Positions 49,571-57,826 of a stretch of DNA of 64,000 bases are shown here, piece by piece; positions within the stretch are counted from its first letter, which is position 1, and the number at the start of each line of letters is the position of its first letter. Location: positions 496,001-560,000 of the forward strand of contig NZ_CP029426.2 in the NCBI RefSeq assembly GCF_002266435.3. The letters are read 5' to 3'. Source of the stretch: Bradyrhizobium amphicarpaeae (lineage in GTDB: Bacteria; Pseudomonadota; Alphaproteobacteria; Rhizobiales; Xanthobacteraceae). The position numbers and the translations under genes were made by a program. The notes under the pieces were generated by a model that made no database searches, was not told where the DNA came from, and saw only the letters and a program-made list of their open reading frames with translations.

Positions 49571-50329
49571 ATGACGTCGCTCCTCGACATCCGCGGGCTG
49601 AAGGCCGAGATCGACGGCCGCCAGATTCTCAATGGCCTCGATCTCACCGTGAACAAGGGCGAAATCCACGCCATCATGGGCCCGAACGGTGCCGGCAAGT
49701 CGACCCTGTCCTATGTGCTATCGGGAAAACCCGGCTACGAGATCACCGGCGGCGAGGTGCGGTTCAACGGCGAGGATCTCCTTGCAATGGCGCCGGACGA
49801 ACGCGCCGCCAAGGGGTTGTTCCTGGCCTTCCAATATCCTCTCGAAATACCAGGCGTCGCCACGCTCACCTTCCTGCGTACGGCCCTGAACGCCCAGCGC
49901 AAGAAGCGCGGCGAGGAAGAGCTGTCGTCGCCCGATGTGCTCAAGCGCGTGCGTGAGCTCGCCAAGCAGCTCGGGATCGATCCTGACATGCTCAAGCGCC
50001 CGCTCAATGTCGGCTTCTCCGGCGGCGAGAAGAAGCGTAACGAGACGTTGCAGATGGCGCTGCTGGAGCCGCGGCTTTGCGTGCTGGACGAGACCGACTC
50101 GGGGCTCGACATCGATGCGCTGCGGATCGTCGCCGACGGCGTCAATCGCCTGCGCGCGTCAGATCGCGGCATGATCGTCATCACCCATTATCAGCGGCTG
50201 CTCGACTATATCGTGCCTGACGTCGTGCACGTGCTCGCGGCCGGACGTATCGTCAAGACCGGTGGCAAGGAGCTCGCGCTCGAGCTCGAGGCCACCGGCT
50301 ACGCTCAATATCAGAGTGAGGCGGCGTGA
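49571..50329 (+). CDS. sufC: Fe-S cluster assembly ATPase SufC
   Basis: This 252-residue ABC-type ATPase has Walker A GPNGAGKST, the ABC signature FSGGEKKRNE (as in SufC) and Walker B LCVLDETDSGLD, followed by a conserved switch histidine in VITHYQRLLDY. It powers conformational change in the SufBCD complex. ATG 49571 follows GGAGAAG; a GTG lies 3 bp earlier. It is 34 bp after sufB and 4 bp before sufD. Confidence 0.96.
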   Translation: MTSLLDIRGLKAEIDGRQILNGLDLTVNKGEIHAIMGPNGAGKSTLSYVLSGKPGYEITGGEVRFNGEDLLAMAPDERAAKGLFLAFQYPLEIPGVATLTFLRTALNAQRKKRGEEELSSPDVLKRVRELAKQLGIDPDMLKRPLNVGFSGGEKKRNETLQMALLEPRLCVLDETDSGLDIDALRIVADGVNRLRASDRGMIVITHYQRLLDYIVPDVVHVLAAGRIVKTGGKELALELEATGYAQYQSEAA

Positions 50330-50333
50330 TCCC

Positions 50334-51659
50334 ATGAACGCCGAGATTCGTCCCGTGAAGACCGCCGCCGAGATCGGGCTTGCCGATCTGTTCGCGGCGG
50401 CGTGCAAGGAGCTGCCCGGCAGTGGCGCGATCGAGGCGATCCGGCGTGAGGCCTTTGACCGCTTCGCGGCGCGGGGCCTGCCGCATTCCCGCGTCGAGGC
50501 CTGGAAGTACACCGATCTCCGCCGTCTGGTCCGGGATGCCAAGCCGCTGGCGCCGCGGCCTGACGCGCAGGCCAAGGCGGCTGCGGGTGCGGCCGGGACG
50601 GCGCTGGCTGGCCTCGAGTTTCGGCGCCTCACGATTGTCGATGGCGCCTTTGTTCCCGAATTGTCGGATCTTGCCGACCTTGAGCCCGGCGTCAGCATCG
50701 GGGCGATGATCGAGGCGCTCGATGCGGACGACACCCGCGTCGCGCTCGACGCAGGCCTGGCTGCGGACGATATTGCTGTCGCACTCAATACCGCGTTCGC
50801 CGCCGATGGCGTGATCATCGCGGTCGATCCGGACGTCGTGGTAGAACGGCCGATCCAACTGGCCTTCGTGACCACGGCCGGCACACCATCCGCGACGTTC
50901 ACGCGGTCGTCGCTGGACCTGGGCAGCGGTGCTGCCATCACTCTGGTCGAGACCCATGAGGGGCCGGACCAATCCGATTACCAGACCAACACGGCGCTCC
51001 GGCTCGTCGTCGGAGATCGCGCCCAGCTCGACCACATCAAGGTCACGTCCGAAGGGGCGGCCGCGCTGCATATCGCAACGCTGCTGGCCGAGATCGGGGC
51101 GGGTGCGACTTATCGCGAATTTGGCTTCACCATTGGTGGCGCCGTGGTGCGCAACCAGCTGTTTCTGCGACTGGTGGGTGAGGGGACCGAGGTCAGCGTG
51201 CACCAGGCGAGCCTCCTGGCCGGCCGCCAGCACGCCGACGCCACGCTCACGGTCGATCACGCCGCCGCCGGCTCGCGGAGCCGGGAGGTATTCAAGGCCG
51301 TGGTCGACGACGAGGCGCGCGCGGTATTCCAGGGCCGGATCACGGTTCAGCCGGGCGCGCAGCAGACTGACGCCCGGATGATGGCGCGCGCGCTGCTGCT
51401 GTCGGACGAAGCGGTTGCCAACTGCAAGCCGGAGCTGGAAATCTTTGCCGACGACGTTCAGTGCGGGCACGGCACCACCACCGGCGCGCTGGATGACCAG
51501 TTGAAGTTCTACCTGATGGCCCGCGGTATTCCGGAGATGCAGGCCGAAGCGCTCCTGATCGAGGCCTTCGTCGGCGAGGTGATCGACGCGATCGCTCGCG
51601 AGGATCTGCGCGAAGCATTGTCGCAGACCATGCGCGATTGGCTCAAGGCACGAGACTAG
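50334..51659 (+). CDS. sufD: Fe-S cluster assembly protein SufD
   Basis: This 441-residue paralogue of SufB has the N-terminal segment HSRVEAWKYTDLRRLV and a beta-helix core. The C-terminus contains QTDARMMARALLLSDEA and DDVQCGHGTTTGALDDQ, which carries the conserved Cys-x-His. SufD completes the SufBC2D complex and is needed for iron entry. It is in tight sequence with sufC (4 bp) and sufS (4 bp). Confidence 0.94.
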   Translation: MNAEIRPVKTAAEIGLADLFAAACKELPGSGAIEAIRREAFDRFAARGLPHSRVEAWKYTDLRRLVRDAKPLAPRPDAQAKAAAGAAGTALAGLEFRRLTIVDGAFVPELSDLADLEPGVSIGAMIEALDADDTRVALDAGLAADDIAVALNTAFAADGVIIAVDPDVVVERPIQLAFVTTAGTPSATFTRSSLDLGSGAAITLVETHEGPDQSDYQTNTALRLVVGDRAQLDHIKVTSEGAAALHIATLLAEIGAGATYREFGFTIGGAVVRNQLFLRLVGEGTEVSVHQASLLAGRQHADATLTVDHAAAGSRSREVFKAVVDDEARAVFQGRITVQPGAQQTDARMMARALLLSDEAVANCKPELEIFADDVQCGHGTTTGALDDQLKFYLMARGIPEMQAEALLIEAFVGEVIDAIAREDLREALSQTMRDWLKARD

Positions 51660-51663
51660 TCCC

Positions 51664-52905
51664 ATGCATCCTGCGGTCAGCAACGGAAGCTATGACGTCC
51701 AACTCGTCCGCCAGGATTTTCCGATCCTGTCCATGCAGGTGCACGGAAAGCCGCTGGTGTACCTCGACAACGCGGCGTCGGCGCAGAAACCCAAGGCGGT
51801 TCTGGACCGGTTGACCCAGGCCTACACCAGCGAATATGCCAACGTGCATCGCGGCCTGCATTACCTCGCCAATGCGGCCACGGAGGCCTATGAGGGCGCG
51901 CGCGACAAGGTCGCAAAATTCCTCAATGCGGAGCGGCGGGAAGAGATCATCTTCACCCGCGGCGCCACCGAGGCGATCAATCTCGTGGCGCAGACCTTCG
52001 GGCGAGAACGGATCGGCGAGGGCGACGAGATAGTGCTCTCGATCATGGAGCACCACGCCAACATCGTGCCGTGGCACTTCCTGCGGGAACGGCAGGGCGC
52101 GGTGATCAAATGGGCGCCGGTCGACGACGACGGAAACTTCCTGATCGACGAGTTCGAGAGGCTCCTGACGCCGAAGACCAAGCTGGTCGCGATCACCCAG
52201 ATGTCGAACGTGTTGGGCAGCGTCGTCCCGGTCAAGGACGTCGTTCGCCTAGCGCATGCGCGCGGCATTCCGGTGCTGGTCGACGGCTCGCAGGCCGCCG
52301 TCCACATGGATGTCGATGTTCGCGACATCGGCTGCGACTTCTACGTCATCACTGGCCATAAGCTCTACGGGCCGACCGGCATTGGCGTGCTCTACGGCAA
52401 ACACGGGCATCTCGCGACAATGCCGCCCTTCAACGGCGGCGGCGAGATGATCCGGCAGGTCTCGTGCGACGCCGTCAGCTATGGCGAGCCGCCGCACCGC
52501 TTCGAGGCGGGGACCCCGCCGATCGTGCAGGCCATCGGTTTCGGCGCGGCGATCGACTATGTCGAATCCATCGGCAAGGCGCGGATCCGCAAGCATGAGA
52601 GCAGCCTGCTCGCCTATGCGCAGGAGCGGCTGCGCGGAATCAATTCACTCCGGATCATCGGTACGGCCGCCGACAAGGGCGCGCTGGTGTCGTTCGAGAT
52701 GGAGAACGCCCACGCCCACGACTTCGCGACCGTGATCGACCGCTCGGGCGTCGCCGTGCGCGCGGGTACCCATTGTGCCATGCCGTTGCTCGATCGCTTC
52801 GGCGTGACCGCAACCTGTCGCGCCTCGTTCGCTCTCTACAACACCATGGAAGAGGTTGACGCACTTGTGGAGGCCCTGGCCAAGGCGCAGGAGCTGTTCT
52901 CATGA
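51664..52905 (+). CDS. sufS: Cysteine desulfurase SufS
   Basis: This 413-residue PLP enzyme of the type II desulfurase group has the PLP lysine in DFYVITGHKLYGPTGIGVLY and the substrate His in EHHANIVPW. The catalytic Cys is in RAGTHCAMPLL, in the short loop typical of SufS. It takes sulfur from cysteine and passes it to SufE. Its TGA overlaps the ATG of the next gene (ATGA). Within this nif region it likely replaces NifS. Confidence 0.95.
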   Translation: MHPAVSNGSYDVQLVRQDFPILSMQVHGKPLVYLDNAASAQKPKAVLDRLTQAYTSEYANVHRGLHYLANAATEAYEGARDKVAKFLNAERREEIIFTRGATEAINLVAQTFGRERIGEGDEIVLSIMEHHANIVPWHFLRERQGAVIKWAPVDDDGNFLIDEFERLLTPKTKLVAITQMSNVLGSVVPVKDVVRLAHARGIPVLVDGSQAAVHMDVDVRDIGCDFYVITGHKLYGPTGIGVLYGKHGHLATMPPFNGGGEMIRQVSCDAVSYGEPPHRFEAGTPPIVQAIGFGAAIDYVESIGKARIRKHESSLLAYAQERLRGINSLRIIGTAADKGALVSFEMENAHAHDFATVIDRSGVAVRAGTHCAMPLLDRFGVTATCRASFALYNTMEEVDALVEALAKAQELFS

Positions 52906-53240
52906 GTGGCCGGACCGCTGTCAAGCCGCGGCCTGTCGCCCGCATCGTCTGCGACGCCCATCGGCGCCGAACGGTGCGAGCCATGGAGCGGCACCTCGCA
53001 GGCGAATTTGCGGTCGGGGAGCCGGTTCGGGCGCTGGCGCTGATCCGCAACGACGGCATGTATCCGCACAAGGACATCGGTGAAGCTCTGGTGCATCCCG
53101 GCGATGCCGGCGTTGTGCGCGAAAGCTGGCGCTTCCTCGGCGAGGTCTACTACACGGTCGAGTTCGTGGCGCAGTCGGTCTTCGTCATCATGCGGCGGCG
53201 CGAGATGATGCGAATGAAGACCGGATTCGATCCCATCTGA
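52902..53240 (+). CDS. NifZ-like protein
   Basis: This 112-residue protein has a core, GEPVRALALIRNDGMYPHKDIGE, then GDAGVVRESWRFLGEVYYTVEF, that matches the NifZ family. NifZ helps form the P-cluster during MoFe protein maturation. The 32-residue N-terminal extension (PVARIVCDAHRRRTVRAME) is unusual for NifZ. It overlaps sufS by 4 bp and is convergent with sufE, whose stop codon is 16 bp away. Confidence 0.72.
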   Translation: MSGRTAVKPRPVARIVCDAHRRRTVRAMERHLAGEFAVGEPVRALALIRNDGMYPHKDIGEALVHPGDAGVVRESWRFLGEVYYTVEFVAQSVFVIMRRREMMRMKTGFDPI

Positions 53241-53256
53241 CGTCGTCCGCGGGCCG

Positions 53257-53700
53257 TCACGCGGCCTTTGCCAGCACGGCGCTGGCATCCGCGCGCATCC
53301 GCGCCACCATCGATCGGAAGCCGTTTGAGCGTTGCGGCGTCAGATGTTCGCCGAGGCCGAGCCGCGCGAACAGGGCGAGCGGGTCCTCATCGGCGATCTC
53401 CGCGGCCGGCCGTCCCGATAACAGGGCGATCAGGATCGCGACCAGGCCGCGGACGATGTGGGCGTCGCTGTCGCCGGCGAAGGTGAGGGAAGGCCGCCCG
53501 TCCTGGTGCGTGACGGTGGTGGCGAGCCAGACCTGGCTGACACAGCCCTGCACCTTATTGGCGTCGGTGCGGTCCGCCTCGGGAAACGGTTGCAGCTTGC
53601 GGCCGAGCTCGATGACGTAGCGATAGCGGTCGTCCCATTCGTCGAGCAGGGAGAAGTTCTCGATGATGTCTGCGATGCGCGCTGGTTGGGATTGGGTCAT
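53257..53700 (-). CDS. sufE: Cysteine desulfuration protein SufE
   Basis: This 147-residue SufE has IIENFSLLDEWDDRYRYVIE at the N-terminus and the active loop ANKVQGCVSQVWL, whose Cys accepts the persulfide from SufS. FAGDSDAHIVRGLVAILIAL is also typical. Unlike the rest of the suf genes it is on the minus strand, downstream (33 bp) of a receiver-like gene with which it probably forms an operon. That operon appears to have its own sigma-54-like promoter next to NifA enhancers. Confidence 0.94.
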   Translation of the reverse strand: MTQSQPARIADIIENFSLLDEWDDRYRYVIELGRKLQPFPEADRTDANKVQGCVSQVWLATTVTHQDGRPSLTFAGDSDAHIVRGLVAILIALLSGRPAAEIADEDPLALFARLGLGEHLTPQRSNGFRSMVARMRADASAVLAKAA

Positions 53701-53733
53701 CGATCGTTACTCGTGGATTGTCGCGGCCGGTCG

Positions 53734-54171
53734 TCAGTCGAAAGCCAGTTGGATGAGGCGGGACGTCGCGTCCTGAGGCGCCGGCCCGCCGAGAGCGCAG
53801 TCGACCGCCCGGCAGACCGTGTCGAAAGAGATCGGCTTGTGGACGATCGCATGGATCCCGATCTCGCCTGCCAGCTGCGCCATTGGATCGGAGCTACGGT
53901 CGGCGACGACGAGGATCACCGCGCCGTCATAGCGTTCGCGCAGCGCGATCAAGTGCGGATCGTCCTGGCTTTGCAGGCCGGTCGCGCCGGCCAGAACCAC
54001 GTCGGGTGCATCCAGGCCGGAAGCAAAGGCTTCGTCGGGAGATGCGAAGGTGTAGGTGTGGTACAGATCCCGCAGGATGTAGTAGAGCGCCGACCGCACC
54101 ACCTGCTCGCGTTCGATGACGAACACGGCCGGTCGGTCCCCGCTTGCATGACCCGTCGTTGTGTACGGCAT
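53734..54171 (-). CDS. Degenerate response-regulator receiver protein
   Basis: This 145-residue stand-alone receiver-like domain starts VFVIEREQVVRSALYYILRD and keeps the beta/alpha rhythm and the late conserved Lys (IVHKPIS, Lys112). The acidic pocket reads ERE instead of EDD-like residues, and the phospho-acceptor position holds Gly62 (DVVLAGATG), so normal phosphorylation is unlikely. No output domain follows. It lies upstream of sufE on the same strand and diverges from nifD, sharing an intergenic region with two NifA enhancers. It may act as a protein-interaction module in nitrogenase or cluster-assembly control. I know of no characterised homologue. Confidence 0.72.
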   Translation of the reverse strand: MPYTTTGHASGDRPAVFVIEREQVVRSALYYILRDLYHTYTFASPDEAFASGLDAPDVVLAGATGLQSQDDPHLIALRERYDGAVILVVADRSSDPMAQLAGEIGIHAIVHKPISFDTVCRAVDCALGGPAPQDATSRLIQLAFD

Positions 54172-54202
54172 GAAGGCCTCGATCCGTTCCGCAACGTATC
54201 AA

Positions 54203-54217
54203 GCAAGCTCCGTACCG
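54203..54217 (-). promoter_or_regulatory. Sigma-54-like promoter of the receiver-sufE operon
   Basis: On the minus strand CGGTACGGAGCTTGC gives GG and GC exactly 10 bp apart, with TTGC at -12. The predicted start is near 54191, 20 bp before the ATG, with GAGG in between as ribosome site. The -24 box is imperfect (CGGTAC). Confidence 0.5.
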
Positions 54218-54283
54218 CGAGCGGGATCAGCGCTATCGCGTGCCGCAGGCGCTGGTTCGAGCGTCATTTGCGCGTCCGCGCAT

Positions 54284-54299
54284 TGTTTTGTTTCGGACA
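54284..54299. promoter_or_regulatory. NifA enhancer (UAS), distal to nifD
   Basis: TGTTTTGTTTCGGACA is an exact TGT-N10-ACA site. It is centred about 143 bp before the nifD start and 100 bp before the predicted divergent start, so it may serve both. Confidence 0.75.
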
Positions 54300-54333
54300 G
54301 CACTCTGTGTGGCTGGATGTCGGCATGATGCGA

Positions 54334-54349
54334 TGTCGGGTTTGCAACA
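54334..54349. promoter_or_regulatory. NifA enhancer (UAS), proximal to nifD
   Basis: TGTCGGGTTTGCAACA is a second exact TGT-N10-ACA site, centred about 93 bp before the nifD start. It is 50 bp from the distal site. Confidence 0.75.
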
Positions 54350-54408
54350 ATCCCTTGCCGCTTCGCTATCTGTCTTCAATCACTTCGCTTTTCGAGTTCG
54401 GGAAGCGT

Positions 54409-54424
54409 TGGCACATCCGTTGCA
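54409..54424 (+). promoter_or_regulatory. Sigma-54 (-24/-12) promoter of nifDKENX
   Basis: TGGCACATCCGTTGCA is a perfect match to the RpoN consensus TGGCAC-N5-TTGCA. The predicted start is near 54435, about 130 nt before the nifD ATG. Confidence 0.93.
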
Positions 54425-54563
54425 AAAGTCTCTGCAGGCGCGGCCGTCGGGCCGGCTCTCCCCGACGTGCGGGAGCCAGCCGGTTTGCGCGAGTGAGATC
54501 GAGAGCGGCGCTTCGGAGGAAGCGTCAGACGCTTCACACAGAGGATAACCAAAGGATATTGGT

Positions 54564-56066
54564 ATGAGCCTAGCAACCACCGAGAGCGTCGCGGAGATCA
54601 AGGCCCGCAACAAGCAGCTGATTGACGAGGTCTTGAAGGTCTATCCGGAGAAGACCGCCAAGCGCCGCGCCAAGCACCTCAACGTGCACGACACCGGCAA
54701 GTCCGACTGCGGCGTCAAGTCAAACCTGAAGTCGATCCCAGGCGTGATGACTATCCGCGGCTGCGCCTATGCCGGCTCAAAAGGCGTGGTGTGGGGACCG
54801 ATCAAGGACATGATCCACATCAGCCACGGTCCGGTCGGCTGTGGTCAGTATTCCTGGGCCGCGCGGCGCAACTACTACATCGGAACGACCGGCATCGACA
54901 CTTTCGTGACGATGCAGTTCACCTCCGATTTCCAGGAGAAGGATATCGTATTCGGCGGCGACAAGAAGCTCGCCAAGATCATCGACGAGATCCAGGAGCT
55001 GTTCCCGCTCAACCACGGCATCACCATCCAGTCGGAATGCCCGATCGGCCTGATCGGCGACGACATCGAGGCGGTGTCGAAGGTGAAGTCGAAGGAATAT
55101 GACGGCAAGACCATCGTTCCGGTGCGTTGCGAAGGGTTCCGCGGCGTCTCGCAATCGCTGGGCCACCATATTGCCAACGACGCCGTGCGCGACTGGATCT
55201 TCGACAAGATCTCGCCCGAAGCCAAGCCGGCCTTCGAATCGACGCCCTATGACGTCGCGATCATCGGCGACTACAACATCGGCGGTGACGCCTGGTCCTC
55301 GCGCATCCTGCTCGAGGAGATGGGCCTGCGCGTGATCGCGCAATGGTCGGGCGACGGAAGCCTCGCGGAGCTCGAAGCGACACCCAAGGCGAAGCTCAAC
55401 GTGCTGCATTGCTATCGCTCGATGAACTACATCTCCCGTCACATGGAGGAGAAGTTCGGTATTCCCTGGTGCGAATACAATTTCTTCGGCCCCTCCAAGA
55501 TCGCGGAATCGTTGCGCAAGATCGCGAGCTTCTTCGATGACAAGATCAAGGAAGGCGCCGAGCGCGTCATCGCGAAGTACCAGCCGCTGATGGATGCGGT
55601 GATCGCCAAATATCGCCCGCGCCTGGAAGGCAAGACGGTGATGCTGTTCGTCGGCGGCCTGCGTCCGCGTCACGTCATCGGCGCGTACGAGGACCTCGGC
55701 ATGGAGGTGGTCGGCACCGGCTACGAGTTCGGCCACAACGACGACTACCAGCGCACCGCCCAGCACTACGTCAAGGACGGCACGCTGATCTACGACGACG
55801 TCACGGGCTACGAGTTCGAGCGCTTCGTCGAGAAGATCCAGCCGGACCTCGTCGGCTCCGGCATCAAGGAGAAGTACGTCTTCCAGAAGATGGGCGTGCC
55901 GTTCCGGCAGATGCACTCCTGGGACTATTCCGGTCCCTATCACGGCTATGACGGCTTCGCGATCTTCGCGCGCGACATGGACATGGCGATCAACTCCCCG
56001 ATCTGGAAGGAGACCAAGGCACCCTGGAAGGATGCCCCGCGGCCGAGCCTGATGGCGGCCGAATAG
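54564..56066 (+). CDS. nifD: Nitrogenase molybdenum-iron protein alpha chain
   Basis: This 500-residue alpha subunit of the MoFe protein is where N2 is reduced. P-cluster cysteines are at 67 ([10 protein letters not shown]), 93 ([10 protein letters not shown]) and 159 ([10 protein letters not shown]). The FeMo-cofactor ligands are Cys283 ([10 protein letters not shown]) and His451 ([10 protein letters not shown]), and the substrate-path His is in [11 protein letters not shown]. The Cys283 environment confirms Mo nitrogenase and not V/Fe-only. It has a perfect sigma-54 promoter with two enhancers. nifH is not adjacent, as in B. diazoefficiens. Confidence 0.98.
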   Translation: MSLATTESVAEIKARNKQLIDEVLKVYPEKTAKRRAKHLNVHDTGKSDCGVKSNLKSIPGVMTIRGCAYAGSKGVVWGPIKDMIHISHGPVGCGQYSWAARRNYYIGTTGIDTFVTMQFTSDFQEKDIVFGGDKKLAKIIDEIQELFPLNHGITIQSECPIGLIGDDIEAVSKVKSKEYDGKTIVPVRCEGFRGVSQSLGHHIANDAVRDWIFDKISPEAKPAFESTPYDVAIIGDYNIGGDAWSSRILLEEMGLRVIAQWSGDGSLAELEATPKAKLNVLHCYRSMNYISRHMEEKFGIPWCEYNFFGPSKIAESLRKIASFFDDKIKEGAERVIAKYQPLMDAVIAKYRPRLEGKTVMLFVGGLRPRHVIGAYEDLGMEVVGTGYEFGHNDDYQRTAQHYVKDGTLIYDDVTGYEFERFVEKIQPDLVGSGIKEKYVFQKMGVPFRQMHSWDYSGPYHGYDGFAIFARDMDMAINSPIWKETKAPWKDAPRPSLMAAE

Positions 56067-56079
56067 CAGAGGCGACGTC

Positions 56080-56108
56080 CGGCTCTTCCCGATCTCCGGG
56101 AAGAGCCG
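56080..56108 (+). other. Intercistronic hairpin nifD-nifK
   Basis: CGGCTCTTCCC (56080-56090) pairs perfectly with GGGAAGAGCCG (56098-56108) around a 7-nt loop. No T-run follows, so it is more likely an RNA-stability or processing element than a terminator. Confidence 0.7.
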
Positions 56109-56150
56109 CAGGACAAGCGATCGAACACGACATCCAACGAAGGTGCCAAC

Positions 56151-57710
56151 ATGACACAGAATGCCGAACACGTGCTCGATCATTTCGAGCTGTTCCGTGG
56201 TCCGGAATACCAGCAGATGCTGGCCAACAAGAAGACGCTGTTCGAAAATCCGCACGACCCGGCGGAGGTCGAACGCATCCGCGAATGGGCCAAAACGCCC
56301 GAATATCGCGAGAAGAACTTTGCCCGCGAAGCGCTGACCGTCAACCCTGCCAAGGCGTGCCAGCCACTGGGCGCGGTGTTCGTCGCAGTTGGCTTCGAGG
56401 GCACGCTGCCCTTCGTGCACGGCTCGCAGGGCTGCGTCGCCTATTATCGCAGCCATCTGTCGCGCCACTTCAAGGAGCCGAGCTCCTGCGTCTCCTCGTC
56501 GATGACGGAAGACGCTGCCGTGTTCGGCGGTCTGAACAACATGATCGACGGGCTTGCCAACACCTACAGCATGTACAAGCCGAAGATGATCGCGGTCTCC
56601 ACGACCTGCATGGCCGAGGTGATCGGCGACGACCTCAACGCCTTCATCAAGACGGCAAAGGAGAAAGGCTCGGTCCCCGCCGAGTACGACGTTCCCTTTG
56701 CCCACACGCCGGCCTTCGTCGGCAGCCATGTGACCGGCTACGACAACGCGCTGAAAGGTATCATCGAGCACTTCTGGGACGGCAAGGCCGGCACCGCGCC
56801 GAAGCTCGAACGCAGGCCGAACGAAAAGATCAACTTCATCGGCGGCTTCGACGGCTACACCGTCGGCAACATCCGCGAGATCAAGCGCATATTCGAGCTG
56901 ATGGGCATCGAGTACACGATCCTCGCCGACAACAGCGACGTGTTCGACACCCCGACCGATGGCGAGTTCCGCATGTATGACGGCGGCACCACGCTGGAGG
57001 ATGCGGCCAATGCGATCCATGCCAAGGCGACCATCTCCATGCAGCAATATTGCACGGAGAAGACGCTGCCCTTCATCGGCGGGCACGGCCAAGAGGTCGT
57101 CGCGTTCAACCACCCGATCGGCGTCGGCGCCACCGACGAGTTCCTGATGACGCTGTCGCGCATCGCAGGCAAGCCGATCGCGAAGGCGCTCGAACAGGAG
57201 CGTGGCCGCCTGCTCGACGCGATGGCCGACTCCAGTGCGCACATCCACGGCAAGAAGTTCGCGATCTACGGCGATCCCGACCTCTGCTACGGCCTTGCAG
57301 CCTTCCTGCTCGAGCTCGGCGCCGAGCCGACCCACGTGCTGGCGACCAACGGCAACAAGGCCTGGGCCGAGAAGATGCAGGGGCTGTTTGCGAGCTCGCC
57401 GTTCGGCCAGAACTGCCATGCCTATCCCGGCAAGGATCTTTGGCACATGCGCTCGCTGCTGTTCACCGAGCCGGTCGATTTCCTGATCGGCAACACCTAC
57501 GGCAAGTACCTCGAGCGCGACACCGGTACGCCGCTGATCCGCATCGGCTTCCCGGTGTTCGATCGCCATCACCACCACCGCTATCCGGTGTGGGGCTATC
57601 AGGGCGGCATGAACGTGCTGGTGAAGATCCTCGACAAGATCTTCGACGAAATCGACAGGAACACCAACGTACCTGCCAAGACCGACTACAGCTTCGACAT
57701 CATCCGCTGA
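56151..57710 (+). CDS. nifK: Nitrogenase molybdenum-iron protein beta chain
   Basis: This 519-residue beta subunit has P-cluster cysteines at 70 ([10 protein letters not shown]), 95 ([10 protein letters not shown]) and 153 ([12 protein letters not shown]), exactly at the numbering known for Azotobacter NifK. The N-terminal domain that wraps the alpha chain is present. It lies 84 bp after nifD, with a hairpin between them, and is followed by a second hairpin before nifE. Confidence 0.98.
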   Translation: MTQNAEHVLDHFELFRGPEYQQMLANKKTLFENPHDPAEVERIREWAKTPEYREKNFAREALTVNPAKACQPLGAVFVAVGFEGTLPFVHGSQGCVAYYRSHLSRHFKEPSSCVSSSMTEDAAVFGGLNNMIDGLANTYSMYKPKMIAVSTTCMAEVIGDDLNAFIKTAKEKGSVPAEYDVPFAHTPAFVGSHVTGYDNALKGIIEHFWDGKAGTAPKLERRPNEKINFIGGFDGYTVGNIREIKRIFELMGIEYTILADNSDVFDTPTDGEFRMYDGGTTLEDAANAIHAKATISMQQYCTEKTLPFIGGHGQEVVAFNHPIGVGATDEFLMTLSRIAGKPIAKALEQERGRLLDAMADSSAHIHGKKFAIYGDPDLCYGLAAFLLELGAEPTHVLATNGNKAWAEKMQGLFASSPFGQNCHAYPGKDLWHMRSLLFTEPVDFLIGNTYGKYLERDTGTPLIRIGFPVFDRHHHHRYPVWGYQGGMNVLVKILDKIFDEIDRNTNVPAKTDYSFDIIR

Positions 57711-57722
57711 CGTTGAGGAGAC

Positions 57723-57750
57723 CTGCCGCCGCCAGATGGGGCGGCGGCAG
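57723..57750 (+). other. Intercistronic hairpin nifK-nifE
   Basis: CTGCCGCCGCC (57723-57733) pairs perfectly with GGCGGCGGCAG (57740-57750) around a 6-nt loop. This very stable structure, 12 nt after the nifK stop, lacks a T-run. It could stabilise nifDK mRNA or reduce nifEN expression. Confidence 0.75.
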
Positions 57751-57826
57751 ACCACGAGTCTAGCCAAAGCGATCGAGATTGCGGGGCGAAGTGCTCGCGC
57801 AGCGGGTCAGGGAATAGGAGAGACGC

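Larger units (their letters stand above)
54172..54563. promoter_or_regulatory. Divergent NifA control region (receiver-sufE / nifD)
   Basis: These 392 bp carry two TGT-N10-ACA sites and a perfect -24/-12 promoter toward nifD. A weaker GG-N10-GC element points to the receiver gene. The nifD leader is long (about 130 nt) and contains a GGCTCTC/GGGAGCC hairpin near 54455-54478. Confidence 0.75.

Noticed and set aside
54777..57767. A 996-codon open frame on the minus strand across nifD and nifK
   Set aside because: It is antisense to two unmistakable nitrogenase genes and reflects GC-rich codon bias; it has no ribosome site, family motif or gene-like composition.
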